In this document: positions 46,082 to 56,387 of the stretch, piece after piece
How positions within the stretch are numbered: the stretch's first letter is position 1
How the letters are laid out: each line of letters starts with the position of its first letter
Assembly (NCBI RefSeq): GCF_000715075.1
Contig: NC_134085.1
Coordinates: 154,098,178-154,162,177 of the forward strand
Reading direction: 5' to 3'
Length of the DNA stretch: 64,000 bases
Source: Nicotiana tabacum
Lineage: Eukaryota > Streptophyta > Magnoliopsida > Solanales > Solanaceae
The notes under the pieces: model-generated
What the model was told of the DNA's origin: nothing
Database searches by the model: none
The model's input: only the letters and a program-made list of their open reading frames with translations
Translations under genes and position numbers: made by a program

Positions 46082-46224
46082 ACTTTAACAATTTCCTTAA
46101 GCATGGCTTCATCAAATTGTGTGGAAGAAGGCATTGAGCTTTGATCTTGAGAAATCGGCTCTTTCACACTAATAGGATCAGTATCTTCTTCAATAGGAAT
46201 TAATGGTGACACCTCGATCAACTT
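46082..46224 (-). pseudogene. Small exon of the Ulp1-like gene
   Basis: The minus strand encodes LYKLIEVSPLIPIEEDTD, then a Ser/Gln-rich stretch and FDEAMLKEIVK. It is bounded by an acceptor (TATGTAATAG) and a donor (AAA|GTAGGT). No domain is recognised. Confidence 0.5.
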
Positions 46225-46312
46225 ATACAACTATTACATAATAAAAAAAAACATAAGTTTTCAGAACTAAAACAAATAAACAAAAAAATAGCTAGCAATT
46301 AGATTAACTTAC

Positions 46313-47189
46313 ATTTTCATTATGGAAGTATTTTTTACACAAAGAATCATACTGTGGAGATTTCATTTCCAAATAACATAATATCCGAGGAAAACAACAT
46401 TCTTGGAAGTTTACAAATTGTTTTTCCTGGAAAATAGGCAATACTTCCATTATCCAAACACAAAAAACAAAAGGAAAGCCAAGTATAGTGTATTTATCCT
46501 TGTCTTTATCTTTGTTTTTGTCTTTCTCATTCTGATTGGGCTTCAAACAACTCTTCAATGATTTTAATAACGTTTCATAAGAAAGAGAGCCCCAGTTGAA
46601 AGAAGAGCAGAGTTCATCATCGTCTACAATTTTCATTATCTGCTTGGACACATTCATATTCTTCCGCTTTCCCATCAAAACAGATTCAACAAAATAAATT
46701 GTTGCCAACTTCACAGCATCATCATCGCTGCCTACAAATGATGCAGTTGTACCATGTGGGTGACTAGTAATAAAATTAAACAAATTACCCAACTCAATTC
46801 TATCCTTTCTGGGGAAATAGACTTTCGAAAGCCTATTCTCTTTTTCATGCAAACCTTTGATGTCTAGTGAAGAATAACACTTCAAACCAGTAATTATATG
46901 AAATGTGTCACGTGTAAACTTAATTTTACGGTCAAAAACCTTGAATGTCATCGAATTAGGGTCATTATTTACAATTTCTGAAAGCAATACATAATGAATA
47001 AGTTTACCACAGAACTTCACACTTTGTAATCGGAAAAAGTTTCCGAAAATACCATCCCTCAACTTCTTCCACTGCCTATTTGACAAAAAAGTTTTGATTG
47101 TTTCCTTATATTGTAAATCTCCTTTCCAATAGATCATAAAATTACGCCAAACATCAAACTCGAACACACGATCTCCTTTCATCATCACA
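46313..47189 (-). CDS. DUF1985 domain exon of the Ulp1-like gene
   Basis: An open exon of about 290 codons on the minus strand, from an acceptor (CTTCTTTGTAG) at 47190 to a donor (AAT|GTAAGT) at 46312. It reads VMMKGDRVFEF, then FLSNRQWKKLRDGIFGNFF, SVKFCGKLIHYVLL and FHIITGLKCYSSLDI. This is the DUF1985 signature found at the N-terminus of plant transposon-borne Ulp1-like proteins. A Lys/Asp-rich run (KDKDKDK) lies towards the end, then GFPFVFCVWIMEVLPIF. It has no stop or frameshift, unlike the protease exons. Function is unknown and the gene's first exon was not identified with confidence. Confidence 0.75.
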
Positions 47190-47226
47190 CTACAAAGAAG
47201 GAAAAAGAACATAAAGATTAGCACTT

Positions 47227-47297
47227 ATAGTTACAACTTGAAAAGTTCGAGGCACTTGGTCCTTAACTTCAAGTTTCAAGTAAAAAAAAATTAAGGA
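47227..47297. repeat. Hairpin tandem repeat, block D left part
   Basis: One or two diverged units, cut by the solo LTR. The array continues at 51601 after the target duplication. Confidence 0.75.
47293..47297 (+). other. Target site duplication AAGGA, left copy
   Basis: AAGGA here is repeated at 51601-51605 directly after the solo LTR. Confidence 0.9.
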
Positions 47298-48015
47298 TGT
47301 AAGCACGTGATTTTTGCTTCACGGACAAGCACTCCAAAAGAAAACAAAAATAGTGACCAGTGACCTCGCTGTACAAATTTTCCAATTTTTCATGACATGT
47401 ACTGCTAGTCATTTGTGGTTCATCCCATTTTTTTGCATTTTTTGATCTTATCAGTCAAAACACAAGGTATGTCTGTCATAGTAATCAAACCGTAATTCAG
47501 TAGTTAAAAGAAAATTCAAAAATATATGTGCATTGTTCGTTCTAGGTTGTGATTTAACTTACTTGAACATTTTAATTTGGTGTGATAATGGTGTTGAAGT
47601 GTTACATTGTTGTTTGTTTTAATTTCATTTGTTTTACTATTTATTTGTTATTTTTCATTTTTTGTTTTAAAATTAGAAAAAACAAAAAGAAAAGAGTTGA
47701 AAATCTGTTTGGGCCCAAAAATGAAACGAAATAGGCCCAAAATCGGCACTCAAGTCCAGTCCAAATCCGGCCTGCCCAAGCACCAATTCAAACGACGCCG
47801 TTTCAGGCAAGTCGATTTGAGCCGTCTAAGCCTCTTGATCCAACGGTCCACATCCGCACCCGTGACCCGACCTGTTTAGCCGGTCCAACCCAATCCATCA
47901 CTTAAACCCAAACGACCTCGTTTTAATACCAAACGACCTCGTCTCACCCCTCACCATCAGATCCAAGCCGTTGAGATCATCTGATCCAACGGCTTAGATC
48001 TAAACCCCTAGACTA

Positions 48016-48023
48016 TATATAAG
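48016..48023 (+). promoter_or_regulatory. TATA box candidate 1, solo LTR
   Basis: TATATAAG in the same context as at 1019 and 20326. Confidence 0.6.
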
Positions 48024-48244
48024 CTTTCTATCACACCCCACGCCCCCTAGTCGAACCCCCCTTCACTCATCTCCTTCCTCACCAAGCCCTGAAACCCCCC
48101 GAAACCCTAGCAGCCGCCCTAGTTTCCCCTTCACCAGAACCCGGCGGCATGAACGCCGATGACCACCTCCTGAACACCCTAGGACCCCCTCACTCTCCTG
48201 AACATGGATCTATTACCCCCTAGCCTCGAATCCCCTTCCTTCAT

Positions 48245-48508
48245 CTCGAATCTTCATTTGAAGATTCGAGTCGAACCCGGACCTATACCAAACCTCACCA
48301 TCTTCATACCAGACACTCCCCTGACCCCCCTCGTGACCAAACCAAGCTTGGTTTGGTCCGAATCTAACCACAACTTCTAAAAAACCAGATCTGAAAATCC
48401 AGACCTTAGAACACATGAACCTGGGGAATCCGGCTAGCCTTAACGGGGGTTTGAGGTCTAATAGACCTTAATCAAGGTGTTCTCATGTGAGAACACCCTG
48501 ATTAAAGT
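48245..48508 (+). repeat. Palindrome/hairpin cluster in solo LTR
   Basis: A perfect 12 bp arm hairpin (48245-48270), a perfect 22 bp palindrome (48336-48357), AGGTCTA/TAGACCT (48454-48468), and a long hairpin at about 48465-48508 with core arm GGTGTTCTCA and outer arm TTAATCA. The outer arms differ from those at 20771 but still pair. Confidence 0.85.
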
Positions 48509-48572
48509 TTGTTCGGCCTCAAAGGGTCAGAGTTGAGTCAGATTTGGATCAATTTTGTTTGGACATTTCTCG

Positions 48573-49955
48573 GTAAGTTTTTCTTTTCCTTTTTGTTTTA
48601 TTCAACTGCTAATTAAGTTGTCAGCATGTTTCGTTGTGTTTGTTTGTTATTTTTCATTCGGATTTCTTCCATCTCTGTCAAAGACCTTTTATTTGGTCGA
48701 TTGTTTTCTGTGTGTGATTTGAACGTATCCTATGATAAACATGTCCGATTAGGATAGTCGTCGCATAAATAACTTATATAGGTTCCTAGTGATTGACCAA
48801 AGTTGTCTGAAGCCCTTCAGGTCCCTGTATGTATTGGTTTATATGAACGACTGATTGTTACCTGTTATAATTAGTATAGTCGACTTGATAAATGTCGTCG
48901 ATTAACTTCCTACGACTGAATGTTCAAATATTCTAATTCGTACAACTTCACGTAAGTGAATGAACCTGTTGATTGTTAATTGGATGCTTGACATTAGCTG
49001 TGACTACTAGCTTGTAACTGCATTGTAAACAAATTAAAAGAATCAGGCTAGGGCAGTCTTGAATTGAACTTTCAGAAGTTCAAAATGCCCTGATGCTGCA
49101 AGGGGTTTAGGGCAGTAATAATCAAGGTTAACAAGGGGTAGTCTGGGGTTCGAGAAAAACAGGAAAAAGCTTAGTTTAAGTGAGCTGACAAGTAGGGTAC
49201 TAATTTAGGATTAAACTAATGCAAATGGGGAACAAGACACAAGAGTATGGGGGTTTAAAATGAATACTTAAATGAACCCATAACTCTTGATTAAAGAATA
49301 AGGCCAAGCGTGGGGAAAAAATGGTTGGCATCAAAAAGATGTTTAGGCGTGGGATTTAATAGGTATGGGCAGTCTGCAAATTGGCAGGATCCAGGCAGCT
49401 TGACTGCACTGGTTGTTTGGCTTATAAATAGGCCATTTCAGAACTTAAAAGGGGCGGAAAAAATTTTAGTCTTGAAGGGAGATCTTGTGAGTTGAAGAAA
49501 ACTGAAAAAAAAAACAGAAAGAAATTTCTAGAAATACTGTAACTGAACACTGTCCAAAAAACTGCAAAAAGAAACCAAGTTGGTTATCCTAACTGGGATT
49601 GTTATTTGTTCCATTAAGAGAAGTCTATGTTCTTCTGCTGTGATTGTTACTACCGAGCTTTCTGTGTACTGTGGCTTGAGTTTTGATTGTCGAAATTGTG
49701 CTGGTTATTTGCTGAGCCTTGGTGGTTATTGAACTTTTGTGGCTATAGCCCAAAATACTCTGTTTCCTTTCTCGACTGGTTTTGTTGCCTATCCTGTTTT
49801 TCTGGGAGTATTAGTCTGTTGCTCGACCAACGTGTGAACTGCATCTTTGTGGCTGTTTGGTTGTTGCTGTGTTGTGCTATTTATCTACTGCTGTTGTACC
49901 TGCTGTGTACCACTCAACTGATCATCTTTCTTTTTCTTTTGATCCTCTATACCAG
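48573..49955 (+). other. Putative LTR leader intron (solo LTR)
   Basis: The donor CG|GTAAGT at 48573 and the acceptor, a pyrimidine tract ending TACCAG at 49955, bound a T-rich stretch. It parallels 1566-2754. Inference only. Confidence 0.35.
49423..49430 (+). promoter_or_regulatory. TATA box candidate 2, solo LTR
   Basis: TATAAATA in a position equivalent to 2338 and 22100. Confidence 0.45.
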
Positions 49956-50621
49956 GTACACAAATATACTATCACTGTAACTTGAAAGGTTTGAGCATAA
50001 ATGTAAAAGAGAAGATCTGCAGATGCTTATATATACATAGACTATTGTGTTAGGCCTCTTATAATGTATAATAGTTTACATTCTTGTTTTGGATGCTGGA
50101 GATAGTCTTCATGCCTAATAAATGTCAATGTATGGTAGTTGAATGTTAGACTGTGTATATAGGTTGGTGATAAGAGTATGCCCAAGGCAGTAGGTTGTAT
50201 CTCAGATTTAGTTCAATGGTGTAGTATAAGTTTGTAATGTATGCCAAGCATGAAAATCGTACACTACTAGTTAAGTTCTTTCCTTTCTGATAAATTGCCA
50301 TATATAACTGTTAAACCATGTTTTAAGACAAAGAACACAGGGCTTGCAATCTCAACCTCACGAAGGTCGAGCCCAGGTCAAAACAGACCAAGCAGGCCTG
50401 CATCGGACAAACAATGGCCCAGGTCTGGCCCATCACGCATGGGCTGGATTTGGGCCTTTAATTTTTGCTCGGCTGACTGTGTACGTGGCCGTGCTTCTAA
50501 TTTTGCGCAAGCACTCGGAATTCTGTTATAGATAACTTGCGAGCATGTAATTAATTAGGGCTATCTACTGTTTTCAATTAGTAGAGACAAACGCGACAAG
50601 AAACGTAGTTGCTATAGGATA

Positions 50622-51235
50622 TCCTTTTAAAATAAGGACGAGATGAGCCTCGACAAAAATAAAGAAAAACGCACAAATTGCGGGGCCCTCGTTAAATGTA
50701 TATATTGAAGCATTCAGTCCCTAAGGTGGGTCGTTTAGCAAATCTCACGACCTCCCGGAATAATAACGCGATAGCCTTTTCAAGCGCGTATTTAATAATT
50801 TTACCTTCTTAAATTCGGGTGTGCATTTATGTGACCCAAATCCAAATCTCGACGGATTCGAAATGTGTTTCTAATCACGGGTACATTGATTGTGACGGGG
50901 TTCGAGATGCATGTCCATGACGTCGCAAATTCCTTTTAAAAATAGAACGAGACGAGCCTCGACAAACAAAATGTACAAAGCTGCGGGGCCCTCTAAATGT
51001 ATGTATATATTAAAGTGTTTAGAATTCGGGATGTGCCGTTTAACGGATTTTTACGACCTTCCCCAAAATAACAAGACGCTAGTTGCTTTAGGCGCGCCTT
51101 TAACAATTTATTTTCCTAATTCGGGTGCACATTTATGTGACCCAAATCCAAATCTCAACCGAGTCGAGATATATCGATAACCACGGGTGCATTGATGTAA
51201 CGTGGTTCGCGATATGTTTTCACGACGTTGCAATT
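50622..51235 (+). repeat. Tandem duplication in solo LTR, about 309 bp x 2
   Basis: TCCTTTTAAA at 50622 and 50931 starts two units. Both contain GAGCCTCGACAAA, TGCGGGGCCCTC, CATTTATGTGACCCAAATCC and a GGTTCG-GAT segment. The units are diverged (about 80% by eye), so the duplication is not recent. The other LTRs have one copy. Confidence 0.85.
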
Positions 51236-51600
51236 CTTGTAAAATAATAATTACGACAAAAGTGGTTAGAAGTTAAAATTTGCACATAAGTTCATGTTTG
51301 TATAAAATCAGATAATCAAGCCGAATATAACAGTTGAGCGACCGTGCTAGAACTACGGAACTCGGGAATGCCTAACACCTTCTCCCGGGTTAACAGAATT
51401 CCTTATCCGGATTTCTGGTACGCAGACTGTAATATAGAGTCATTCTTTTCCTCGATTCGGGATTAAAATTGGTGACTTGGGACACCCTAAATCTCCCAAG
51501 TGGCGACTCTGAAATAATTAAACCAATCCCGTTTCGATTGTCCTTTAATTGGAAAAAACTCCCTTGCACCCTATCGAGTATGTAAAAAGGAGGTGTGACA

Positions 51601-52128
51601 AAGGACAGGCAGACCTTAACTTAAAGTTTCAAGTTGAAAAGTTAAGGACAATAGGTCCTGAACTTCAAATTTCAAGTTCAAAAGTTAAGGACACTTAGTC
51701 CTTAACTTCAAGTTTCAAGTTAAGGACAGTCCTTAACTTATAGTTTCATGTTGAAAAGTTAAGGACACTTGGCCCTGAACTTCAAGTTTCAAGTTCAAAA
51801 GTTAAGGACACTTGATCCTAAACTTTGAATTCCAAATTCAAAAGTTAAGGACATTTAGTCCTGAACTTTGACTTACAAGTTCAAAAGTTAAGGACACTTG
51901 GCCCTTAACTTAGAGTTACAAGTTAAAAAGGTAAAAACATGCAGTCCTTAACTTATAGTTTCAAGTTGAAAAGTTAAGGACACTTGGTCCTCAACTTAAA
52001 CTTTCAAGTTCCAAAGTTAAGGACACTTGGTCCTTAACTTCAAGTTTCAAGTTAAAAAGTTAAGGACAACTTAGTCCTTAACTTTGAGTTCCAAGTTCAA
52101 AAGTTAATGTCGCTTGGGCCTTAACTTT
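51601..52128. repeat. Hairpin tandem repeat, block D right part
   Basis: Continuation of the array cut by the solo LTR, beginning with the right AAGGA duplication. About 12 units with ACTTG loops and TCAAGTTTCAAGTT linkers. Confidence 0.88.
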
Positions 52129-52730
52129 TATGAACACAGTTAACTAAAAATTCATAAACACAGTTAGCTTATGAATTTGTACGACTACTTTTATGAAATA
52201 TCCTTACTTAATCAAATATATTGATTGAACCACAAATACATTTCAATACAAAAAAATTTTGAATAACAGCCTCACAAAAATACGCTACTTATTCGACACT
52301 GAATCAACTTATAATCATTATTTTTGAAATTTCACACATACTTGACACAGCATTAATCGCGATTACATATATACAAAAACAAAAATGCATAAAAGCAAAA
52401 AAATAAAAAATTACCAGTTCGATCGTTCATAGCAGAGAAGATGACAGAGAAGATGAAGAAGGAGAAAGATTAAGTGCAACTGGTTTACATGCAAGGACGA
52501 TACAGATGAGGAGCACGCGAAACTTGCCCTGAAATTTTCGCTCTCAAATTTTCCCTTTTCTGAATGAATAAAATAAGGGTTTAGGAATATAAGAATTGAA
52601 GAAAGGGTAAAATTGTCTTTCTGCTATTAGTAGTGGCTATTTTTGCTGAACATTATAATTAGTGGATAAAAAATAAAGATCACCTTACTTAGTGGCTACC
52701 ACACGCCATTTTTACGCTAAAAAGAGATTA
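52129..52730. other. Terminal region of the Mutator-like element
   Basis: AT-rich DNA. On the minus strand, an ATG at 52428-52430 opens MNDRT and meets a GTAATT donor at 52414, a possible first exon of the Ulp1-like gene, but the phase does not fit the exon at 47189 directly. The stretch 52600-52730, with AGTGGCTA repeated twice, may be the element terminus. No terminal inverted repeat partner remains in the window. Confidence 0.35.
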
Positions 52731-52856
52731 TTGGTCCATCACTGCACTGCTCTTTATTCGATAATGTCGTTTACTAATGTTTGGGCTAAACTTTTGGGAG
52801 AGGCTTGTCTTCCATTCCACAAATTTTGGATGATAATGTAATTATTTCACCAAGTA

Positions 52857-53340
52857 TTGTTACATGAGAAATTTTCATAAACTACTACAATTTAAAGTGT
52901 TGTGACTATAGTTTGCCTAATTATAATTTGTAGCTACCGTTCAATTGTTACTAGCTTTGTATCACATGTATTCGTTCGCACAACAAATCTAGCTTGTATC
53001 AATTGTATTCGTTTGCGCAATAACTACAACCTGTATCAACTGTGTTCGTTCGACAACAAATGCAATCAAAGTGAAATACATGTTATATAGTATATACAAA
53101 GGATACAGCATCTGTCGACTGTATACAGAGGTGTGTACAAAGGATACAATACCTCCTTACTCAGTGGGCACTCTAACCAGCAGAGCTTAGGAGCTTGCTT
53201 GTTTCAATTCAAAACAATTGATCTTTTATTTCATGAATTTGCTATAAATTCAATATAGCTGCGAATGGTAATTTTTTTTGAAGATATAGCTATGAATAGT
53301 AAATACAGTGTATATAGTTGTTGTGTGGAGTAATTTTTTC
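52857..53340 (+). repeat. Dispersed repeat, copy 1
   Basis: It shares with 60570-61140 the sequence GACTATAGTTTGC, GTAGCTACCGTTCAATTGTTA and GTATTCGTT(C/T)GC repeats, then the TATAGCTATGAATAGTAAATAC end. The two ends are loosely inverted (GTAGCTAC... against ...TAGCTATG), so it may be a non-autonomous DNA element. Family not recognised. Confidence 0.6.
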
Positions 53341-54453
53341 TTGTTATACACTGCAATTATCCATTAAAGCACTATCATTGTTTTTCTTATTCATATTGGT
53401 TTAATATTTATTACGCTAAACTTTGAGACTAAACTCGACCAAATTCAATTAAAAAGCCTTGAACATGACTCACATAATACTTGAATTGAGCATTCGGAAA
53501 ACTCCACTCGATTTTATTGTACCTTGCAAGAGTTATTTCAGTGTCAATACTGGCATTCCATATCCATAACTTCAACTTGATTATGATGAGAAAAAGAAAA
53601 GAACATAATAACATCCTCGAATTTCTGTTTGCCTTTCCAAAGAAAATATTAAAAGATGCAGTTCTTCTCCCTTGCTATTTGCTCCTACAAAATATGTGGT
53701 AAGGCATATAACTATAGAGCCATGCATAAATGAAGCAAATAAAAGTTTTAATGGTCCTGGATTATTGAAGGCATCAAAGCTTATGATAAAAAAGAAAATT
53801 ATCAGAATTTAGAGAAGAATAAATTTAAAATGATCATTGCTAGGCCTACCTCTTAGCTGCCATCCCCACTACTTCTTGCCACATCGTACATTAAAGAAGA
53901 AGAATAATTGAAGTTTGCTTTTAGCAATTAGTGGTCAATAATCATATAAATGCATGTGGCCCCGTCCTATGTTTTTTTTTTGTTTGGAGCAGTATTCAAT
54001 ATTCATATTAGAGTCCCGATTAATCCAAATTTGAGTCGCAAAATGACCTATTAAATTGGAAAGTGCTCCTTACCAAGTTTTTTATCATTCCCTATAGGAC
54101 TCTAACCTTAAAACTCTGATTACGGATGGATGGATCCCACCTATTAAATTATTTTTCTAAGTCTTCATTTTGAGTATATACTTTGATAAAACAGAGATCT
54201 TATTCCATTCCTAATTCCGAAACAAATGAATGTGATGATATTCATAATGGGCCTCAAGTAGATTCAACTTCAGACCCACTTGCTGAAGGGCTTTGTTATT
54301 GGGATCCACACGGGTTTCCATCACATGTACAATGGACTATTAAGATAACCAAATGTACCATGATATGTCGGGCTTTTCTCTGACAAATGTGACGCTTTTA
54401 TTCTTCCCTAGTAACCACTCATATTCAATTATTCTCCAATGTTCTCTTTGTGC
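53341..54453. other. Intergenic, no gene recognised
   Basis: AT-rich DNA with short open frames only (up to 66 codons), none similar to a known family. Confidence 0.6.
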
Positions 54454-54703
54454 GGAGCCTTCGAGCAATATTAAAGTTATTTTCGTGTGATCTATAAATT
54501 ACGAGTTTGAGCCGTAAAATCAGTTACTGATACTTGCATTAAAGTAAGCTGCTTACATCGCTTTCCCTTGGGGTGCGGTCTTTCCACGGGCCCTCTGAAC
54601 GCGGGAAGCATCAGAACAGGTTGCCTACAGCACTCCCCCTTAAGCTGCGGTCTTTCTACGGACCCTCTGATCGCGAAATGCTTCGTACACCGGATTGCCC
54701 TTT
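54454..54703 (+). mobile_element. tRNA-derived SINE with duplicated 3' body
   Basis: It starts GGAGCCTTCGAGCAATATTAAAG, like the tRNA-like head of Solanaceae/Au-type SINEs, with a B-box-like GAGTTTGAGCC. The body module (TGCGGTCTTTCCACGGGCCCTC...) occurs twice, the second copy ending CACCGGATTGCCCTTT. Ordinary members have one body module. Confidence 0.8.
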
Positions 54704-55734
54704 GTTTACCTGGTGTCCCTGGTTTCTTCTTCGCATAGCAATTGAGAGCTAAGAAAGAAAGAATATTTCAAGTATATATAGAGTAATTCTTGAGACTATG
54801 TTTATAATATTTTTTTTATAAAACGTAAAAAAAAAATGCCAACGAGAAAAATGTGGCCCTAGTTGGAGCAAAAGAAAGGCATACTGTTCCTGGGGTGTTT
54901 TCTCTTCTTTTATATTATAGCATAATGTTGTGTTTTTCTTTTCTGGAGCAGTGCATCTGATCTTCTCTGGAATTGAGAAGCAAATCTATGCCGGTTTACG
55001 TTTAAAGGTTGTAGGACCATCGAATTTTGAAGTTTTTCTCAAATGTTCACTTAAAAGTAATGATAATAAAGAAAAGTTGCATTTAAAAGAGGTGAACATT
55101 AATTAATGTAAAGAAGTTATAGCAAACTAGTGGTCCGAATTATGGTCAGCAATTTTTTAAATATATTAAAACGTTTATTTCCAATTAAGAAAAAACTATA
55201 GTTCCTTAAAAATGGGCATTCGTTCTCTTTTTGGCATCAAAACAAATCAATTTAGAAAACTAGAGAATTGAATGTATGGAGATACCATGTATCCTCTTCA
55301 GGTATTTCTTTCAAGTTCTTTTGTACTCTTTTTAGTAGTTTTTGATATATTAAAATTGCTTGTCCTTGCACATGGATGAACGCTTATTATTCAAATAAAG
55401 TTGGAAAATTTAAATACTAACTCGTCTTTAAAGTGGAAGAAGATGCTCAAAAATTCCTTAACGAAACAAGTAGGATGCTAAAAACAAGCTAAAGACAATT
55501 ATTTGTCATGCTCCATTGTTTAGTCAAACTTTTGCATGAAGCTTAAACCCACAATACATGTACATGTGCCTGCAGCAGTGGTGGAGCCATTTTAGATTAA
55601 TCCTTTATCGAAAAATTATACTATGCACCCAAGTCAAAAGTTTATAATTTTATATACATATTGAATCCCCTTAATTTCTTCATGTATACTTTTATATATT
55701 TTGATAAATTTTTAACTTCGCCATTGCCGACAAC
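54704..55734. other. Intergenic, no gene recognised
   Basis: AT-rich. No convincing coding or structural feature was seen. Confidence 0.6.
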
Positions 55735-56387
55735 TAGGGGTGTTCATGGTTTGCTTTTTGGATCGGGTTTTCTTCAAAAAGAAACCAAATCAAGTAAGTT
55801 GGTTTTTCAAATATTAGAACCAAACCAAACTAATTAAGTCGGTTTTTCTCTATTCGGTTTATGTCGGTTTTTCGGTTATTTGTCGGTTTTTTATTAAATA
55901 TAAGGCATACACTACCAAACACATATTTCGGCGACCACATTTTTAACGTAATACTATCAAATCAATTGCCCTTTGAGAAATCTGTTATTTACCAAGATAT
56001 ATTTATGATAATTGAATCAAATAGTGATGAATAATTTAATGACTTAATTAAAAATATTTATTTTTAACATGAAATAGATTCTTATACTTAACAAAAGAAA
56101 ACTACCAATCAAACTAGAATGTAAAGGTAAAGAACTGTATTAAAAGTGCAAACGATTAACATTTACTATAAAAATTTTGAAACTTTGTATAAAAGTATAC
56201 ATATATATTGATGTAATAATAAATTTAATATAGCTACTCTTATATTCGGTTTGGTTCGATTTTTTTATTAAAATCAAAACCAAATCAAATCTGATCAGTT
56301 TTTAAATTTCAAAACCAAAACCAAACTGAACAAAAAGTATCGATTTTTTTGGTCGGTTTGGTTTGGTTTTCGGTTTGGTTCGTACAA
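55735..56387. mobile_element. hAT-type MITE, right end degenerate
   Basis: It starts TAGGGGTGTTCATGG, typical of hAT-type non-autonomous elements, and carries repeated CGGTTTGGTT motifs at both ends in opposite orientation. The matching right terminal repeat is no longer recognisable, so the right edge is approximate. Confidence 0.6.

Larger units (their letters stand above)
47298..51600 (+). mobile_element. Solo LTR of an Ogre/Tat element
   Basis: The sequence runs 4303 bp from TGTAAGCACGTGATTTTTGC to GGAGGTGTGACA and is flanked by the 5 bp duplication AAGGA. There is no primer binding site or coding sequence next to it, so it is the product of LTR-LTR recombination. It shares with the LTRs of element A the TATATAAG box (48016), the palindrome cluster (48245-48508), the TATAAATA box (49423) and the CCAGGTACAC site (49952). 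Its 3' part has a roughly 309 bp tandem duplication (50622-51235). Confidence 0.95.

Noticed and set aside
54470..54540. Functional tRNA gene
   Set aside because: The tRNA-like head is degenerate, lacks a foldable cloverleaf and is joined to a SINE body.
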